Position numbers and translations under genes: made by a program. Of a stretch of DNA of 64,000 nt, positions 59,986 to 64,000 are shown in pieces. The stretch is from Melitaea cinxia (Eukaryota; Arthropoda; Insecta; Lepidoptera; Nymphalidae). Below the pieces are notes generated by a model. The model was not told the origin of the DNA, searched no databases, and saw only the letters and a list, made by a program, of their open reading frames with translations. The stretch is from contig NC_059421.1 in assembly GCF_905220565.1 (NCBI RefSeq), positions 5,847,501-5,911,500 on the forward strand, in the 5' to 3' direction. Position 1 is the first letter of the stretch. Each line of letters opens with the position of its first letter.

Positions 59986-60094
59986 ACACAAAAATTGTAC
60001 ATAGATCAGCTACAATATATAGAGGCTTAACACAGCTCTGTGCATTATAATGACATACATAATTATATGCCTAAATATAATCATATCGTATTAT

Positions 60095-60240
60095 TAATAT
60101 ATACTTTATTGCACTAAAAAAATAATATACAGGAAATGACACGTAACGTTGATGGCAAAGGTGGACTTATCCCTAGAAGAGAACATCTCTTCCAGTCAAC
60201 CAATACATATACATATGTACTCGTACGTCGTCATACATAC
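60095..60240 (-). repeat. LINE-type 3' end relic
   Basis: Reverse of the 950-1095 copy: TATACTTTATTGCACTAAAA, GATGGCAAAGGTGGACTTATC, CTCTTCCAGTCAACC. Confidence 0.5.
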
Positions 60241-60731
60241 TCGTAAAATAAAGACAATACTTATAACGACGTACTTATAACGATTATACTACACTTTTGC
60301 GTCTACGTACGTACAAATAGACAATACTACTCGTAAATACACACTCCATAAGTTGACCTATTTCCAATAATTACCGCAATCTAAAATGAACCTTACTGTT
60401 ATCGATATAAGATTGAATATAACGTGTAAATAAGCGAATGGTACAAAAGACACCATTTATCATTGTATGTCGTATCATCGTATGAAAAGCTAGTTTTTTC
60501 GAAGCCTTTTTAGATGGATTAGAATTTTTTCCACGGATTCAGTGAAAAGCTGACAAGCAACGGGTAAACTGATTGATAGTTTACAGGTAACAATGGGGTT
60601 AATTGATGACTTTGTAATGAAAATAACGACCGAATTTTAGTTAATTTACATTTTACCCTACTTTTTTTCGTAATTCTGTATCAGTATCTATATATTATGA
60701 TAAAAACACATTAGATTTTTTTTTATATTAC

Positions 60732-60985
60732 TAGGTCGGCAAACAAGCATACGGCTCACCTGATGGTAAGAGATTACCGTAGCTTATAGACGCCTGCAAC
60801 ACCAGAAGCATTGCAAGCGCGTTGCCAAACTCATCCCCTATCCCCCCCCCCACCCGGAGCTCTGGTCACTTTACTCCCCAACAGGAACACAATACTGCTT
60901 GAAAACAAGTATTATTTAGTTGTGACCTTCTGTAAGGTCGAGGTACTACCCCAGTCGGGCTGCTCCATATTTTGAGCAAGAAAAA
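60732..60985 (+). repeat. S1 SINE-like element
   Basis: AGGTCGGCAAACAAGCATAC to CATATTTTGAGCAAG, with a C-rich interior run. The hairpin is slightly mutated (AATACTGCTTGAAAACAAGTATT). Confidence 0.75.
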
Positions 60986-61313
60986 CTTAATTTTTACCTA
61001 ACTTTTTAAAATTATACTTCTTTGGCGCTTAAGGGAAAAATTGTATAAGAATAAATTTTTCAGTGTCACGAAAAAAACCGACACCCTGAAATAAGTCAAC
61101 GAAGAAGAAGCAAGCAACGTGAAGTTAGATAGCCAATGAAGTATAACTTCTTACGTTCGTACATAAGTACCTACACATACACTTTTTTTATTTAACTAGA
61201 TCGGTAAACAAGCAGACGGCTCACCTGAGCAAGCGATTACCGTAGCTTATAGATACCTGCAACCTGCACCTGCATCGCCGACCCTACCCCCAATCCCCAA
61301 CACAACACTGCTT

Positions 61314-61925
61314 TTTATTGGTATCGCAGGGGAACCCCTTTACGGGTGATATCCAGGATGCCCGGGTAGGCATTTTTAGACCGTATGTCGGCTTCAGCAC
61401 TTGGGGGTGCAATACTGATCAAATCCCCTGCGAGAGCCTTCAGTCGCTTTAATTGCAGGGTCCCGGATCTGCAGGCAACAGGATCCCTCCAGCGACCGGC
61501 GGCCTCGGCGAAAAGGCCAGACTTCTCCTCCATGGGGACTGTCCGGCTCAACTCTGAACAATCCCGACGACGTCGTGTCTAGCAGGACCAGGTTCCCATC
61601 CCGGCCCGACACGGGCACAGGGGCATTACTGTACATTAAGTAGCGCCTCCTACGCACCCCCGTTCGTCGCCTGCGGACGGAGGCCTCGTCGGCGGCCCCC
61701 TCTCTCATTCGCTCGTCATTCTCTCTCTGAGACATTACTATCTCGCAGAAGGAGACCATCGCCTTCCAGGATTCATCGTCGCCGAGTATCGCGGTGATAA
61801 CGCTCGGCAATGACAAGTCCCCTCCCAGGACTGTCGTCAGATCGCAACGCAGCGCCGTCCATCTCGGGCACACCTCTAGGGTATGCTGGGCTGAGTCCAC
61901 CGCCACGCCACAATCATGACATCCA
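61314..61925 (-). mobile_element. 5'-truncated R1-clade non-LTR retrotransposon with 15-bp target duplication
   Basis: Flanked by AACACAACACTGCTT at 61299-61313 and 61926-61940. On the minus strand it encodes the C-terminal end of an R1-type ORF2 and then a 3' UTR shared with 49746-50048. Being 612 bp long with an exact duplication, it appears to be an intact insertion that was truncated at birth. Confidence 0.85.
61394..61925 (-). pseudogene. C-terminal fragment of R1-clade ORF2 (CCHC zinc knuckle)
   Basis: On the minus strand the frame opens FGCHDCGVAVDSAQHTLEVC, a CX2C-X8-H-X4-C zinc knuckle, followed by WTALRCDLTTVLGGDLSLP and FCEIVMSQRENDERMRE. This is the standard C-terminus of R1/TRAS-type reverse transcriptases. 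The catalytic domains are absent. The frame runs on into the 3' UTR, so its end at 61394 is not a native C-terminus. Confidence 0.75.
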
Positions 61926-62274
61926 AACACAACACTGCTTGAAGCAGTATTATTTAGTTGCGATCTTTTGTAATGTCGAAATACTTCCCCAGTGGGACTG
62001 CCTCACGTTTTTTTCGTTTTCAAAGTAAGTTAATTATAATAAACTTGTAATTTCACTCAAATTGAGGTTATTTACATAAATTGAGTAGGTGTATTTTAAT
62101 TAATATATGTAATGCTAATTAATTCATAAATTAATTTATTTTTTAAACTGTTGATCTCGTGAATTTAAATATACATTTGAGATAAACCGAGTTAGTTTGA
62201 TAACATTATTGAAGGAGCTATTCAAAGTAAGAGGCCACAAACATAAGTTAAATAGTTTATATACAATTACCATC

Positions 62275-62465
62275 TTGGAACTTAAAAAGCCGACCGATGG
62301 CGGGATAACCATCCAATTGCTTGCTTTGAAATGCACAGGTCGAAGACGGGCAGCAGCGTTTTCGGTGCGACAAAGCCAGCCTGCGGTGACCAACCCGCCT
62401 GCCCAGCGTGGTGACTATGGGCAAAACGAATGAGTTCACGCCATTTTGGTGGCTGGTGTGATGAT
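62275..62465 (+). repeat. S3 SINE-like element, 5'-truncated
   Basis: CTTGGAACTTAAAAAGCCGAC, CGAAGACGGGCAGCAGCG, GTGACTATGGGCAAAACGAA and a GTGATGATGATGAAG tail. The part before the tail is shortened. Four overlapping open frames here are artefacts. Confidence 0.75.
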
Positions 62466-62637
62466 GATGAAGAGTTTAGAATTATATTGATCACATACGG
62501 AAGACAAGGTCATTATATATTACCAACGTTAATATAATTATAAAGATTTACCTTTGTTGAATTTTTAAAGTAAATGCCTTTGTATTTGAAAGTAACATGT
62601 ATTTGTAATTATCAGATCTTTGTATATTTTGTATATA

Positions 62638-62800
62638 TACACTAGCTGGCCCTGTAAAGATTGTTTTGCCATATATGTTACTAACCCCCTTAATTCCCCC
62701 CTCCTCTTATAACTTAGGCGTATGAAAAGTAAATGTTGGCCGATTCTCAGACCTACCCGATATGCACACAAAATTTCATAAAAATCAATACCATATCAAA
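62638..62800 (-). repeat. Lepidopteran repeat, reverse of the 7535/19383 family
   Basis: Starts ACTAGCTGGCCCTGTAAAGA, then GTTGGCCGATTCTCAGACC and CACAAAATTTCATAAAAATC. Confidence 0.65.
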
Positions 62801-63279
62801 TGGTAAGTAAACGAATCAAATAATGCCACCAATCGATCAATCGATCGATGGCGTTATTAGAAAACGTCATTATCTATCGAAACATTATTGGGCTTTTCTA
62901 AGTGGTTCATATTTCCGATAGATGGAGTTACAAGAAACGTAACGAGGTCATTCGTTCAGTAGATTTCAAACGTGTAAACTCTAACAAAAGGAAAAATTAA
63001 ATTATATAATCATATATGTACAAGCATTTTGAAGTAACAAAATTTTGCGGTAGCTCTGTTCGTGTATAATCTTGACAATGCCAACCTTGCATATCGTTAA
63101 ATATTCAGAGCTTTGCAGGTGGCCTCTCTTATCGCCCTTTGTGTTATGATAATATATATTTATGGCTAAAATACACAGTTTCATCGTTATGATAGTAAAT
63201 TGAGGTTATTAATAGCTCGTTAATTTAATAGTTTTAGGTTTAGTGTAATTTCATTATTAATTTTTACCCTTTTTAACTG

Positions 63280-63595
63280 GAGGAGGAGGAAAAATGGAGG
63301 AGGTTTCTTAATTAGACCGTAGATTTTTTCATGTATGTTCATACATAACTTCGTCGTTTATGAACCGATTTTGATAATCCTTTTTTTGTTAGAAAGGAGA
63401 TATTTCAAAGGTCGTATCGTGATAAGGAAACCAGGATCTGATGATGGTATTGCAGAGAAATCGAGGGGAACCTTCAAAAATCGTAGTAACGACTAGTGCG
63501 TTTGTTAATTTTTTTCGTCTACTTACGTTGTATTACTTGTCGATGTAATTGAAGTCGGTTTTTTTCGTTTGCTAGCCAACAAAATTATAAGAAAT
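63280..63595 (+). repeat. Unclassified lepidopteran repeat ending GTTTGCTAGCCAACA
   Basis: Contains AACTTCGTCGTTTATGAACC, GTAACGACTAGTGCGTTTG and TTACTTGTCGATGTAATTGA, with the terminal GTTTGCTAGC motif. It is the longest copy in the window. Confidence 0.55.
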
Positions 63596-63898
63596 AACAT
63601 AGAATACTTTTAATTTTATATTTGTAATAGGTTATTTAAATTAAATATTACTTAAACCATAAACAGAACATTTATTATACATAAATATTAACTTTCTGAT
63701 CTTTGTGAAAATTGATCTTGATAATGCTGCTGATAATGTTGCTGATTTGACTCAACTTATAAAGACTCGCTTGTAACAGAGGGTATTCATTCCTTGATCG
63801 GATTATAATCAAACTGTTCTTTATTAATTTACATGTAAGAAGTTGCTGTAAACATTAGGACTTTTTGTCACACACTAATTACGTTCACAATATATATT

Positions 63899-64000
63899 AA
63901 CTAGCTGTGCCCGCGGCTTCGCCCGCGTTGAAATCATTGTGTCACAAAGTTTTCCCGGTAAACTTTCAGTGAAACTCTCATCAAAATCGGCTTAGCCGTT
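63899..64000 (+). repeat. Lepidopteran repeat (GTGCCCGCGACTTCG family), runs off the window
   Basis: ACTAGCTGTGCCCGCGGCTT, then AACTCTCATCAAAATCGGCT; continues past the end. Confidence 0.65.

Larger units (their letters stand above)
61198..62005 (+). repeat. S1 SINE-like element split by an R1-clade LINE
   Basis: The left part runs from AGATCGGTAAACAAGCAGAC to about 61313. The right part starts at about 61926 with the hairpin (ACTGCTTGAAGCAGTATT) and TTTAGTTGCGATC. The insertion is exactly in the hairpin. Confidence 0.8.

Overview
This is eukaryotic nuclear DNA from an insect, almost certainly a lepidopteran. It is AT-rich, its genes have small exons and GT-AG introns, and it is dense in SINE, LINE and foldback families of moth and butterfly type. 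No species was assigned. Most of the real coding sequence lies in short exons, so the long open frames are mainly transposon proteins or microsatellite artefacts.

Layout. (1) 164-15416, plus strand: the 3' two-thirds of Cbl, an E3 ubiquitin ligase that down-regulates receptor tyrosine kinases. Ten exons run from the SH2-like end of the TKB domain through the RING finger, a Pro/Arg/Asp-rich tail and a C-terminal UBA domain. A nearly intact non-LTR retrotransposon (3592-7010) sits directly against one splice acceptor, and a tandem repeat (11907-12269) sits directly against another. (2) 20051-48265: six small split genes reconstructed here from splice signals. Each has a first exon that is little more than a signal peptide, followed by a phase-0 intron. 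They encode predicted secreted proteins of 190, 209, 59, 64, 48 and 146 aa, none of which I recognise. Two pairs are divergent, with start codons 286 and 167 bp apart. This cluster is the most likely undescribed content of the window. (3) 27393-36560, between the fourth and fifth of these genes: a retrotransposon-rich block. It holds a decayed LINE with an intact ORF1, three tandem copies of a repeat carrying very long pentanucleotide arrays, and a third reverse transcriptase relic. (4) 49329-50210: a three-level nest of mobile elements. (5) 55270-58564, minus strand: the 3' end of an igloo/neurogranin-like calmodulin-binding gene with two IQ-motif exons. Its last intron holds a deleted tyrosine-recombinase-like coding fragment and a foldback element. 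(6) 58565-64000: SINE copies, including one split by a truncated R1-clade LINE with a 15-bp target duplication.

The repeats fall into recurring families. S1 carries a GGTCGGCAAACAAGC start and a conserved internal hairpin. S2 and S4 are tRNA-derived, with A and B boxes. S3 has an 11-bp target duplication and a TGATGA tail. There are also RTE-type 3' ends and several unclassified lepidopteran repeats.

Functional links. Cbl (signal attenuation) and igloo (calmodulin buffering) are unrelated housekeeping or neural genes. The six small genes between them look like a locally organised set of secreted products, but neither their function nor any relationship among them can be read from the sequence alone.
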